Below, piece by piece: positions 21,585-32,833 of a stretch of DNA of 64,000 nucleotides; positions within the stretch are counted from its first letter, which is position 1; each line of letters begins with the position of its first letter. Source of the DNA: Podospora bellae-mahoneyi (Eukaryota > Ascomycota > Sordariomycetes > Sordariales > Podosporaceae); assembly GCF_035222275.1 (NCBI RefSeq), contig NC_085884.1, forward strand, positions 1,922,001-1,986,000. The letters run 5' to 3'. A model generated the notes under the pieces. The model had not been told where the DNA came from and did not search any database. It saw only the letters and a program-made list of their open reading frames with translations. The position numbers and the translations under genes are program-made.

Positions 21585-23410
21585 ACGTGCGTGATAAGCG
21601 AGCGACGCAGATAAGCGAGCGACGCACTCTCCACTACCTTACTATAACTATCCTCAATTGCTAGACCACAACATTAAGAACCAACTACAATTACGTCAGA
21701 ACCAGCTGAATTAGACCCTTCTGCAGCCTCCTGGCAAGTGCGGGCATTATGGCCAGGCTTGCCGCACACACCACAGCACTGAACCTTCGTACGAGCCCCC
21801 CCTACACTACCGCCATCCGGATGTATTTCTTCCACTGCCTCCCCACCTACGGCCTTCTGGTCCAGTAGATTCTGTGCATCTTGCATAGTAAATGATCCTC
21901 CGAGCCGTATACGTGTTTTTTTAGCTCTCCGGCGTTTATTTAGTGCTTTATTAGCCTTGCGGAGCGAAGCGTTCTTTAACTAAAGGAGGGCTATCTAGTA
22001 TATTACAGCTATCGTACCCTTAATAAGCTAGTCTATAGTAACTAATATCGAAGTCGGGGAGCTATTTTAATAGTTAGTAATATATATCTTAATAAGTATT
22101 AATTATAAGTTAGCTTTTCGGGGGTTTTATAATATTTAAAATACCTAAGGTAGTATCGTATTTAGCTTTAAGGATAGAGATATTAGTATATAAAGCTTTA
22201 TATCTAGCTTAAAAAATACCCTTTCTAGATCGTATAGTATAAAGCTATTTTATATATTTTTTTTATTATAGAGGCGAAAAAGGTTTCGCGGAAAGTATAA
22301 AGGAACTTAAGCTTACATATATAATTAATGCATATATATATTAAATCCTCGATTTAATAACCGTATACCTACTTTAATAGTTTAAAGTAATTAATATTAA
22401 GTAGCTAAAGGAGGTAAAAAGAGTATAGTGGTATATAAAGCGTAATAATATTACTTTACTAATAGTAACGCTCGAATTTAATCGAGTAATAATTTTTATA
22501 ATTATTAAAAATTAATAACTAATATTTACTTTTCGTACAGGACGCTATATAATAATTAAAGTATTTAATTTAATTTAAATTTATTAGATTCATGATTTAA
22601 TTCTTATTTATAATTATAATACGTTAAATAAACGGTAAATTATACTCGGTATATTAATTAATAAAGTAGTACTATATAATTAGAATAATAAAAAGCGAAA
22701 TAATTTAATTAAAAGTATTAACTTTTTGAATTACCGTTACTTATTTGCGGTTATTAAATTAAGCTAGCTCTACTATACTAGGGCCGTCCGAGGTTATTAT
22801 TATTATACTTATAAAAATAATATTTACTATAAATCTAGTTTTATCGAAGTTATAAATATTATTATGTATAATACCGTATTTAACTTTAGTATTCCGTACG
22901 AATATAAATTATTTAGTAATAACCTTTAGATCCTTACACTTAGCCCTTTAATAGTTATATTTATATATAAAACGCGTACGGAACTATAATTAACGTGTAA
23001 GGAAATTATAGGCCTAACGTTTATTAATAGGAGGCGCGTCGCGTACGCCTAATAGTTAATTAGCTATATCTTCCATACTATTTAATTTAGGTAGGAATAC
23101 GCGTGTAGATAGCTCAAGGATGTATTAAACTATTGTCTTCTCCAGATCCGTTAAATTACGTAAGTTAATTAGAATATTGCGTCGCATTAGTCGGCTATTA
23201 CGCCTATAGCGGAGGGTTGCTTCTAGGACGTTATATAACTTAACTATAGTACGGATACTAAAATCCTCCTTATTTTAAATCGCTTCGAGGGTAAGAAGAA
23301 ATCTAGCTTCTTTTAAAGGGCCGTCCATAGTTATTGGTGGTGAATTATAGTAGAAGATATTGAAGAGACGTGTTGTGGTGGAGAGTGCGTCGATCGCTTA
23401 TCATGCACGT
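21585..23410 (-). mobile_element. pogo/Fot-like DNA transposon, copy 2 (1.83 kb, RIP-damaged)
   Basis: Ends ACGTGCRTGATAAGCGA in inverted orientation are flanked by TA (21583-21584 and 23411-23412). The left end has AGCGAGCGACGCA twice at 17-bp spacing (21597 and 21614); the right end keeps one. Transposase is on the minus strand, with the C-terminal knuckle region at 21674-21886 still open and the N-terminal part near 23160-23390 decayed. It is related to copies 1 and 3 but differs in the iteron sequence. Confidence 0.85.
21674..21886 (-). pseudogene. Transposase C-terminus with CCHC zinc knuckle, copy 2
   Basis: Seventy residues are open. They include the AQNLLDQKAVGGEAVEE stretch and the knuckle CGVCGKPGHNARTC (CX2CX4HX4C), then an acidic/Ser tail. 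Fungal pogo-like transposases often end this way. The same knuckle is visible at about 18470-18560 (-) and 27030-27080 (+) in the other two copies. This is the best preserved protein part of the element. Confidence 0.75.
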
Positions 23411-23412
23411 TA

Positions 23413-25503
23413 GTATAATTCAATAACAAAAGTAATATTAATATATTACTTAAGCTCCTACTATACGCTTCACTTACGGGAAAAATCTAAGCGATATTAT
23501 GGATTAATAACTAACTTTCATACGACAGTTGAATAACAAGGAAATAATCGGAGATAAGTACGATAAAATACTAGGGATAGGAAATGAAAAAAAAGTTCCT
23601 ATTATAAGATAATCCGGAACAGGAAAATACTTCTAAAAATATTACCGTTTCAGAATTTACTTATAACTTTTATAGAAGTTAGTAGTTTTTATTAAATTAC
23701 GAAAAATACTATCGGAAATATTAACGTAAGCTCAAAGTTTATTGTAGCAATTAATATTTATGAACACAATCGTTATTATATAAGGGAAAAGTAACAAAGA
23801 TAAATACTTTTAGGTTATAATATATTAAAGTATAAAACCGAATTTAATTTTGCTAGAGTTTATATATTAAACTAGACTATCATAAAAAGAAATCAGAACG
23901 AATCGTTATATAAGAATCATTTCCGACGTAAAAAGTCTACAAAAATTACTATCCCTAGATATTGTAGTCGAAAGAAGAATAATGTTAATGATATATAATA
24001 TTATAAATATAAGACAGTCGAAAACTATACTTCTAAATTAACTATAACATAAAAATTATAATTTAAATATTACTTAAAAGAATAGTAACTACTTACGATG
24101 TGGAAAATCTTTAAAATTATTAAGTTAACGATAGAAAATTAAAAATAGATATACAGTAAAGTATAATAATACTACTTTTATAGTAGTACCGTAGGAAAAA
24201 TAAAATGTAATAGTATACTTCATCGATATAAACGGTAAAGTCAAAAAACTAAGGTTAATAATGTTAGTAAAAGTATCGGAGATTAATGAATATATTTATT
24301 ATAATAAAGTGAAGAAGGGTAAAAAAAGGGTAATACGGGTAAAACATCGAGAATATTTAACCTTTACGGTTAAGTATTGAAATAGATTTTTGAAGCGAGG
24401 ACCGTAAGTTTATAAAATTAAATTAGAAAAAGGAACTAATCTATATTAATTTAAGCTTTATACATTAATCCTAAGTAAAGTAAAGAGTTACGGAAATACT
24501 TAAAAAAAAATTTAAAGTAAGGATATATTAAAAAGTTTATATCGCTATTACAGTACCTGGTATTTTCCCCAACAAAAGAAAATACTAATTTATAGTTATA
24601 TATATAAAGTATTATTAATTAAATGATAAAACGGTAACAGATAGTTGTCCACTACCGCTAATATCCAAATTACGGAATTAATCAATTAAACGTAGTTCTT
24701 AATACGTTTAAATACCTATCAGGGACACTTATATATTTATCAAAGATAAAATAAACCAAAAATAATGAGTTATACAACCTACAACTATTTTAAATATTTT
24801 GTAATATTATTTGGATTAATTAATAAGCCTGTCACGTTTTATGTTTTCGTTGACCATATAATCCGGAAGTACCTCGATAAAATAGTAATATATTACTATA
24901 AAGATATTGGTAATTACTTATATATCTTCAAGATTATAAATATTATATTGAAGAATATTTAACGTACTATATAAAGCTACACTTTCAATTGATCGAGAAA
25001 ACCGCGAGTTTTGAAAAGTAACATTTGGAGACAAGCTAGGAGGATTACGGTAACTAAGAATTATTTTATACCGTAATTATAAATATACGTAAAAGATTTT
25101 TTAGAACTTATAAATTTCCTTCGGATATATCTCCGGAGGTATATAAGAATTGCGTAACTATTTAATAATTCAATCAAGAAAAACGTAGGGTTCCGGTAGG
25201 GGCAAGAGAAAATACAGGTTTTTTATAAACTAAGAAAGGGTAGTTTAAGGATCCGGTTTTTAATTTATTAAACCTTAATTGACCGTTCGAGGTTTAAGTT
25301 AACATATCACATTATATAATTAGTAAATAAATATGCTAGCTAAATAGAGCCGCAAAACTATACCCGGTACATTCTTTTGAAAAAGTAAAATAAAGGAAAT
25401 ACGCTAGAATTCCACAATCTATAATAAGAAATTACTCGTTATTATCGAAACCCTCGAAGAATAAAGGCGATACTTTAATAATATTTATTACGAAATATAG
25501 GTC
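23413..25503 (+). pseudogene. RIP-decayed gypsy pol with RT remnant
   Basis: Within this AT-rich stretch, 24765-24962 reads on the plus strand as a mutated reverse transcriptase palm: FGLINKPVTF corresponds to the usual FGLTNAPATF, and YYKDIGNYL stands where YLDDILIYS is expected. The catalytic YxDD is thus destroyed. Upstream sequence resembles, in mutated form, the pol of the element at 11180-14650 but on the opposite strand. It is interrupted at 25504 by DNA transposon 3. Confidence 0.6.
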
Positions 25504-25505
25504 TA

Positions 25506-27229
25506 ACGTACATTATTAGCGAGTGACCCACATCAGCGAGTGACCCACTTTCTACGCAACGCGACATCTTTGCACTTCACAACGACTTTCCTTTACTATC
25601 TAAAATACCCACTAATTCCAAAGAAATCCAGATAATCTTAGCCCTCTAAGCTCTTTAAAATAACAAGAATTTAAGCGAACGAGCTACAGTTAAAATTTAT
25701 AGAGTCGGCCGTAAAATATCAGGACGTCGCCGTATTCGCAAAACTATACGATATAACACTACGCCTATTTCGAAGAATCTTATTTAATTAAAACAAAAGG
25801 CTATCATTTACTATATTATTAAGCTATTTACGTAAGCTTTCCTACCGAAATTAAATACTATGGAGAATATAGTTAACTGATTACTATACGCCCGCAACAC
25901 GCCTCCTATCGGTAAGCTTTAAGTATACCCATTCGTTAAAGGTTAATTATAGCTCCGTACACGTTCTACATATAGATACGACTATTAGAGGGCTAAGTAT
26001 AAGGATTTAAAAGTTATTACTAAGTAGTTTATACTTATAAAATACTAAAATTAAGTACAGTATTATAAATAAAGATATTTATAATTTCGACGAAATTAAG
26101 TTTATAATAAATATTATTCTTACGGGTATAATAATTACGACCTTAAACGTCTTTAGTAAAGTAAAATTGATTTAGTTTAATAACTATAATTAACTAACGT
26201 TAATTTAAGAAGTTAATACTTTCAGCTAAGCTATTTTCCCTTTACTATTTTAGCTATACAGTATTACTCTATTAATTAAGATACCAAATATAATTTACCG
26301 TTTATTTGACGTATTATAATTACCGATAATAACTGAATTACTAATCCAGTTAACTTGAATTAAATTAAATACTTTAAATATTATGTAGCGTTCCGTATGA
26401 AAAGCAAATACTAATTATTAGTCTTCGATAACTATAAAAATCAATATTTAATTAAATTTAAACGTTACTAAACGTTACTATTAATAAAATAATATTATTG
26501 TACTCTATATATTTCTGTACTTCTCTTACTTCCTTTTAACGACTTGAGATCGGCCACTTTAGGTTAATAAAGTAAGCGTACGGCTACTAAGTAGAGGACT
26601 TAATACGTATATATATTAAATATATAAGTAAAGTTAGGGTTTTTATACTTTCCGCACAATCTTTTTCGCTTCGATAACGGAGAAATTATATAAGGTAGCT
26701 TTATAAATACTAGCCTTATACCGTACGATCTACAGAGGGTACTTGTTAAACTAAATATAACGTTTGATATGTTAATACCTCACTTACTGAAGGTATAACG
26801 GCTATAATATACTAAATAACTCTCCTTCGTACAAAAAGTCTCGTCGCTCCGTAAAGCTAATAAGGCACTAAGTAAACGCCGGAGAGCTTAAAAACACGTA
26901 TAAAGCTTAGAGGGTTACTTACTGTATAAAAGGTATAGGATTTACTGGATTAGAAGGCCGTGAATGGGGAGGGAGTGTAAGAAACGTAGCGGAAAGTAGT
27001 AATGCAGGGAGGGCTCGTACGAAGGTTCGGTGCTGTAGTGTGTGCGGCAAGCCTGGCTATAATGCGCGCACTTGCCAGGAGGCTGCAGAAGCATCTGTTT
27101 TAGCTGTTTCTAATATAATTATAGTTAATTCCTTATGTTAATGTGGTGTAATTGAGGATGTTTTGTTAGGGTGTGGTGGGAGGTGGGTTACTCGCTGATA
27201 TAGGTAGGTCACTCGCTAATAATGTACGT
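25506..27229 (+). mobile_element. pogo/Fot-like DNA transposon, copy 3 (1.72 kb, RIP-damaged)
   Basis: Inverted ends ACGTACATTATTAGCGAGTGACC are flanked by TA (25504-25505 and 27230-27231). The left end holds AGCGAGTGACCCAC twice at 17-bp spacing (25518 and 25535). At the right end the spacing is 21 bp. Transposase is on the plus strand, opposite to copies 1 and 2, with the C-terminal CCHC knuckle at about 27030-27080. The element appears to have jumped into the older gypsy body. Confidence 0.85.
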
Positions 27230-27231
27230 TA

Positions 27232-27949
27232 TATAAATTATAAAGATTTACGAAATTCTTTTCTACGAAGGTCTTTAACGTATAGTAAACGCAATAATTA
27301 AAGCTTCTTTTAAAATTTAACTTTAAAATTAATTATAGAAAGGGTTTGAAAAGCGCAAAAGTAAAACTATTTAGCCGGCGAGCCGATCATTATAAGGATA
27401 TATTTAGAGAGTTATTATTATTTATCCAAAAAGACGTTAGAAAGTATTTTTTAATATATACTTTAATTAGAAATGATTTATTAGGTAATATATCTTCAAT
27501 AAACTATTTCTAATATAGGAAAAGTTGAAACTGTAAAGTATTTAAAAAGATTGGTAAGAAAAAAACGGTGTTAATATTAAAAATTTACGGATCGAAGTTC
27601 GGGGGTATATAAGTATTATGAAGACTATATGAAAAATTGAATAGTACTTTAGTTATTAAAAATTAAGAGCAATATTAAGGAAGCTATTTATTTAAACCAT
27701 ATATACGCAAAAATGAAAGTTACAAAATGTAAGTTTTATAAGTTTTTAGAGTTCGTATTAATAATAAAATAGCTATGAAGTTTAATTATAATAGACTTTA
27801 TTACGAAATTTTTAGAAATGAAAAATATACTAATTAACGTTACATATTATAATAGATTAATAATAATCGATAAACTTATTAAATAAAAGTACTTCTTACC
27901 TTATAAAGGGACTTAATTGGTGAAAATACCACATTACAAAATAATACTC
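27232..27949 (+). repeat. RIP-decayed gypsy remnant, part 2
   Basis: AT-rich sequence between transposon 3 and the next solo LTR. Base composition is that of the gypsy stretch before transposon 3, of which it is probably the continuation. No domain is readable. Confidence 0.35.
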
Positions 27950-28398
27950 TATAACGAACCCCTATCCAGAACCTCTGAAAAGGGATACTGGTTAAAGGCA
28001 CTTCTGAACAATCCTGGTTCGGTACAGCTAAACAGTGTACAACAATGGCTTGTCTCAATCACAATAGCTAGATACCAGCGATTGTGACTTGTATTGCATA
28101 CTGCGGAACTGTCTATCTACACCAGCCAGTTCCTCCGTATATATAGACCTTGGGACCCTGAGGTGCTCGTCCTGCTATGGCCCCGATCACTCCTACCACA
28201 TTGCATCCTGCGAAGTGCTCGTCGTGCTATGCCTTCGATCAGCCCGAGCATCTTGCATCCTGCAGAGTGCCCGTGCTTCTTGGCGCCATAGCACTTTTGG
28301 CCAGCCCTGATTGGCTGCCTCCTGACTTCCCTAATGATTGGCTGGGGACGACCTGCGCCCCACGTACTGCGTGACCTGCCGTTGGGTCAACTGTGACA
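27950..28398 (-). repeat. Solo LTR, inverted near-identical copy of 17415-17862
   Basis: The reverse complement matches the solo LTR at 17415-17862 along its whole length with a handful of transitions. The termini are TGTCACAG and TTCGTTATA, the latter altered by one C-to-T. The flanks (ATGTA and GAGTA in LTR orientation) are not a clean duplication, so it may be a remnant of a rearranged or recombined element. Its open frames are shadows, not genes. Confidence 0.85.
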
Positions 28399-29345
28399 TA
28401 CATATAATAAAATAAGTATTAACCTCTTCACTGATAAAGACCTAGCTCACTAGGTCTCTATAGGTAGAAATCTTTTGCATGAGGGTTAAAGTAAAGAAGT
28501 TTAGGATTATAAGATATTTATATATATATTTAAAAGGTTTTCATATTTTTAATAATGAATTAAAGACAGTTTTTTCCGTAACTTCGTAATATTCCAGCAT
28601 GAATTTTTTTAACTTTACTTCGAAAATATAAAGATTATTTAAAGAATAAATATATAAATATATAAATATATTTATAATCTTCAAAAACTTTGCTTTATAG
28701 AAGAGCGCTTTATATATAGAGACCTAGCTAGCTAGCTTGATGCTTATAAAACTAATTTATTAAGTTTTAAAATAAACTCTAATTCATTTATTCATTATAA
28801 TACATACAGCTTTCTAACGCTTTTGAAGGGAAATATAATAATAGTTAAGTATAATTTTACTATAAAGTATTTTATCAAAATTATAAAAAGCTATTATCAG
28901 AAATATAGAGGTTTATTTACTGTTTTGTTAATATATAATACTGTTAAATACTATAACTTATACATATCTGATTACAAGCTAAAAGTATTATATAAACTAT
29001 TTTTACTATAATGTCAGTAATGTAAATACCTATAGTTATAGTGGTCTTAGGCTTCTGTATTATAGCTTTTAAAAAGAATATATTGTGCAAAGTATTAGTA
29101 TATGATAAAAGTTTATAGGTAGTGTATATTAGTGCCTTTTTTGTGCTATACACTTTCTAATAATTTTTGTAAAAAAAATTAATAATAATTTTAAGTTTTA
29201 TTTATAATTGTATTCTATATCTATTTTTAGTTAAGGGCTAACTTTAAACATCACTACATTACTATTGAAGCAATATAATAAAAATCATGGTTGTTTACCA
29301 TTGCTGGGTTTCTAGTTTATGAGTTAGGAGGTACTCAATACTGTA
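28399..29345. other. AT-rich transition zone
   Basis: AT-rich sequence between the last LTR and the gene-rich compartment. It has short open frames of low complexity (such as 28823-29011) with no protein character. Composition changes abruptly to balanced GC at about 29,345. Confidence 0.6.
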
Positions 29346-29530
29346 GCAGACTTGAAGTTATCTTCCACCGTCTGTTTCCGTTGGCAGCTCGCGGGTCCTC
29401 TCAATAGCAGCAAGCTCAACTGGTGGCCCCATAAATCCTTCATCGCACAGTATGATGATGACCCAGATGTATCAGGGCATGCGAAATTTGCCTGTTTAAA
29501 ATCGACTATCTCAGCTCATTTCTCTCCACG

Positions 29531-32500
29531 CTATAAGGGGGTATTGTTACTTACCCTCCCTGTCATGGGTATCTTTTTAATCCAGCCCGTGGCTCTCGCC
29601 GAATCAGCCCATGCCACCAGAACATTTTCCTCGTCCGCTATGGTCACAAATGACATGGCGAACGATTCACTTTTTGCTGTAAGCTCCTTCGAGATAGCTA
29701 CTCTTCTGATATCGATGGGGCTGGAATTCAAGTTGGACACTTGAAAAACGTAACCTCTGTCGTTAATCATGACTAGCTCCCGGCCTGAGGGGTAGAAGGC
29801 AGCACACTGAATTCTGGTTCTTAGTTTGGTGGATTTACCAGACCCGTCAACTTTAATCTCACTCCTGTGTCCGTCCTGCGGCTGTAATAAAATAGGAGTG
29901 CCGGATTGGGTCCAAGTCATAATACAAACCAACATCTCCTCGCCATCCGATCCAGGTCGAAATATGGCCGCGGACAAACCGTTGTCCTCTGATTCTTGAA
30001 GTGGGATTAAATACCGGCAGGCTGCCAGCTCTTGGAATTCGTGAAATGGGAATCGCCAAGAAAATATCTGCACTAGCCCCGTTTTCGAACTTCTTGTGCT
30101 CGCTAGAAGTGTGAACCCATCCTGAGAGAATGCCAGGGTGTCGACTGACGGACATCCCCTGCAATCCCGGTGCGATGATGCATGTAGACGGTCTTCTCGC
30201 GGTTGTTCTGATGTTTTTGCCTTGAAGAAACGCACAGTGGCATTCTCAAAACCAACCACCACATGGTTTTCCTCTCGGTCAATCGCTAATGCTTTTGCCC
30301 ATAATGTGGATGGGATGCGGTACTCTATAACTGAGACGGTAGGTTGCACGAGATTCACAATACGCAGCTGCAAGAAGTCGTCAGACTGTGTCAAAAATGG
30401 AGAAAGATGGTAATGCAAACCGTAAGTTTCTGGTCCCTTGTTCCAATAACATATGCTGAATGAGTCCTGGCGACGGCTGCCAGGATACAAGTGCTCTCTG
30501 GCTGAATGGCCCGCATCATGGTGGGAGGGGAAGTCGCAACATCCCACACATGTATGAGCAGCTGGGTCCAAAATAGAGCGAGGGTAGAGCTTTGCGAGAG
30601 AGTAACATTGATATTCTTCGACGATTTCCCTCTCCCTTGATGTTTCTGGATGACAAGGGGGAGTCAGAGTGATTTCCTCGAGCTTTTGGGCTTCAAGCGT
30701 AGTCGAAGACAAGGAACTCGAGTCTGCTATTACGCCAGCAGGTGGTTTTTTGCTAGTTGTAAACTTCAGCCTCCATTTCGACTTTCCTTTCTCCGCCGAC
30801 GTTACCACGGGGACAGATCTCGGTGTGTTTATGGATGAAGCCTCATCTGTGTTATGCTGCAGCCGTTTAAATATAGGCGAGTCGTGGGAGAAGGTGGGCC
30901 GATCTGTTAGCAAGGCTGGATCAAGCTTGTCATGATGGTCCGAAAGTTTGCTTCTGTTGTCTGCTTGTGATTGTTGATGACGTAGCGGTAATGGGCTTTG
31001 GGAGTGATTGGGGCTTTGAGGCGACAGAAGCCCAGTATACAGAGAGCCAATGGGATCTATGGATAGAGGGCTGGAAAGGACCATCTTTGGTTGGTGCGAA
31101 GAGCCATAGGCTTCGTGTCCGCCCAATTTCCCAGCTCCTATACCGAGTGTATTGCCATATTTGAGTGACGTGAAGCCGCTCGTCTGTGGCTTGGGCGGCC
31201 GTAGTAGAAATTGTGTGGGTAAATGACGTTCCAGGCTGACGGTGTCAGCATCAAGACGGAGTGGTTCCAGTAGTTCCCAAGTTTGCCGTACTGTTGATAT
31301 CTCCCGTGCAATGGTGATGGCTTCTCCGCAGTGTATGCATCTTGTTTTGGGTGGAAGCTGTCTAGCAACATGACCATGTTCGGTGGGCTTGCAGAGGAAA
31401 GCGATTAGCCACCTTGGAAGAGATAGAGGGGTTCGCGACCTAGGAAAAAGAGAAGTAAGACCCACAGTATTGATGTCCGTTGGGTTCAACTGAGATGCAC
31501 CTATGATGTGACATTCCGGGCAATTCACAGAGTACAGACCAGGCCGCTGATTCGGCATGAACTGCCCACTGGGATTGTCCTGAAGAGCAATGTTTCTGAC
31601 AACCTGAGACATGTTATGGACCATCTCCCGGTCACTGACGCGGTGAATAGCCTGACGGGCTACAAGCCTCGCGAATAGAGCATCCAATGCATCCAGTTCG
31701 AATTCCTCGACACAGATCCCTGCGGTGTCTTGATGAGATAGGTCCAGGGTGTCGGTAAGACTATACGAAAAATAGTGCTCAGTGTTGCAACCATCTCCAC
31801 CCGGGAGAATTGGGGGGGCGGGGTACGTACGGCATCGAGCGCACTCAGAACCGCATTTCTGGAATGCGCCAGGGCTGGCTCGAGACGCAGTTCTCGAGTC
31901 TCCTTGTTGGCAGCATATTGGATTGAGGCGGCAACTACAAATTGCGACACGTCTCGTAATGCTAGATATTTTACAAGCCAGTCTCCAGAGTAGCCTGCTG
32001 GCACCATGTCGGCGATAGCAGCGGGCTGAAGACACAGGGGGAACGGAGACTATGACACAACATTCGGGTTAGCAGATGACGGACCATGAAGTGCGAGGTA
32101 GTATAAAGGTTGGTCCCCCTACCAGCTGCGATGCCAAATTTGGTAGTCCGGATGCCAATGCAGGGGGAAGACCCAAGCTGTGAGGGTCAAGATGGAGCTG
32201 GGTAGTGATCTCCTTGCAAGCTGCGAGTGGAAACGAGTTCGGGCCAGGAAAGCTATCGAAAACCTGCTCCAAGAGACCGTGAATGCGAGCAAAACGCTCA
32301 CGGCGGTCTCGAGATCGCTGGATCGCTGGGGATTTGGGGTGAGGACTATCGAGGGACGGTTAGTCACCTGGTCGCCGAAGATCACCAGCTTTCGGAAGAA
32401 TTGTGAATATGGGGCGAGCGTACGTCAGGACGCGAAGGCTGGACAAAAGAAAACCGGCCAGATATCTCTCTCGCAGCAAACGGTTCTCCCAGATGGTCTC

Positions 32501-32833
32501 GCGACTCTCATTAGTGGTTTGAAGAACAATCTCAACGGACCGCAGAGCCACCTCCCAGCTGACGAGAAAACCCAGATACCAAACGGTGTGGACATTGTCG
32601 GCGGGGAGGGTCAGCCGTTGGATATCGAATATAGATTTAAGCTGTGAGAGCAAAGTGATCACCAGTTGCTGGTACGTGTCCCGATCGGAAGCGTCTGCGT
32701 ATATCCTTTCCAGAGAGAAGCGTCCAAGCAGCTCCAAGACGATGTCATCTACATCACTCCGAAGGACCAATGCCCTCCAGACATTCGTTAGCCGCAGGAA
32801 TAACGACGAGGGCATTGTACTAGCCATAGTCAT
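29531..32833 (-). CDS. Conserved-looking fungal protein of unknown function, possible beta-propeller C-terminus
   Basis: I do not recognise this protein. The model has four exons: 32833-32386, 32325-32123, 32049-31831 and 31777-29531, giving 1038 aa. Introns 1 and 2 have clear CTAAC branch sites (60 and 73 bp); intron 3 (53 bp, GTACGT...CTGAG) is less certain. The N-terminal 250 residues look helical. Then come two CxxC pairs (CPEC near 31530 and CIHC near 31340) that could bind one zinc. A Ser/Pro-rich disordered linker follows. The last 300 residues alternate short hydrophobic strands, with pieces such as DTLAFSQDGFTLLAS and CAAFYPSGRELVMI that look like WD40-type blades. The start could instead be 32827 or 32815. 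The stop lies only about 190 bp from the AT-rich block. Confidence 0.7.

Noticed and set aside
17415-28398. One large element bounded by the two solo LTRs
   Set aside because: The LTRs are in opposite orientation and the left one has its own TCGGG duplication, so they are not the ends of one retrotransposon.
28823-29153. Open frames of 62 and 69 codons on both strands
   Set aside because: Low-complexity AT-rich sequence overlapping each other; no protein features.
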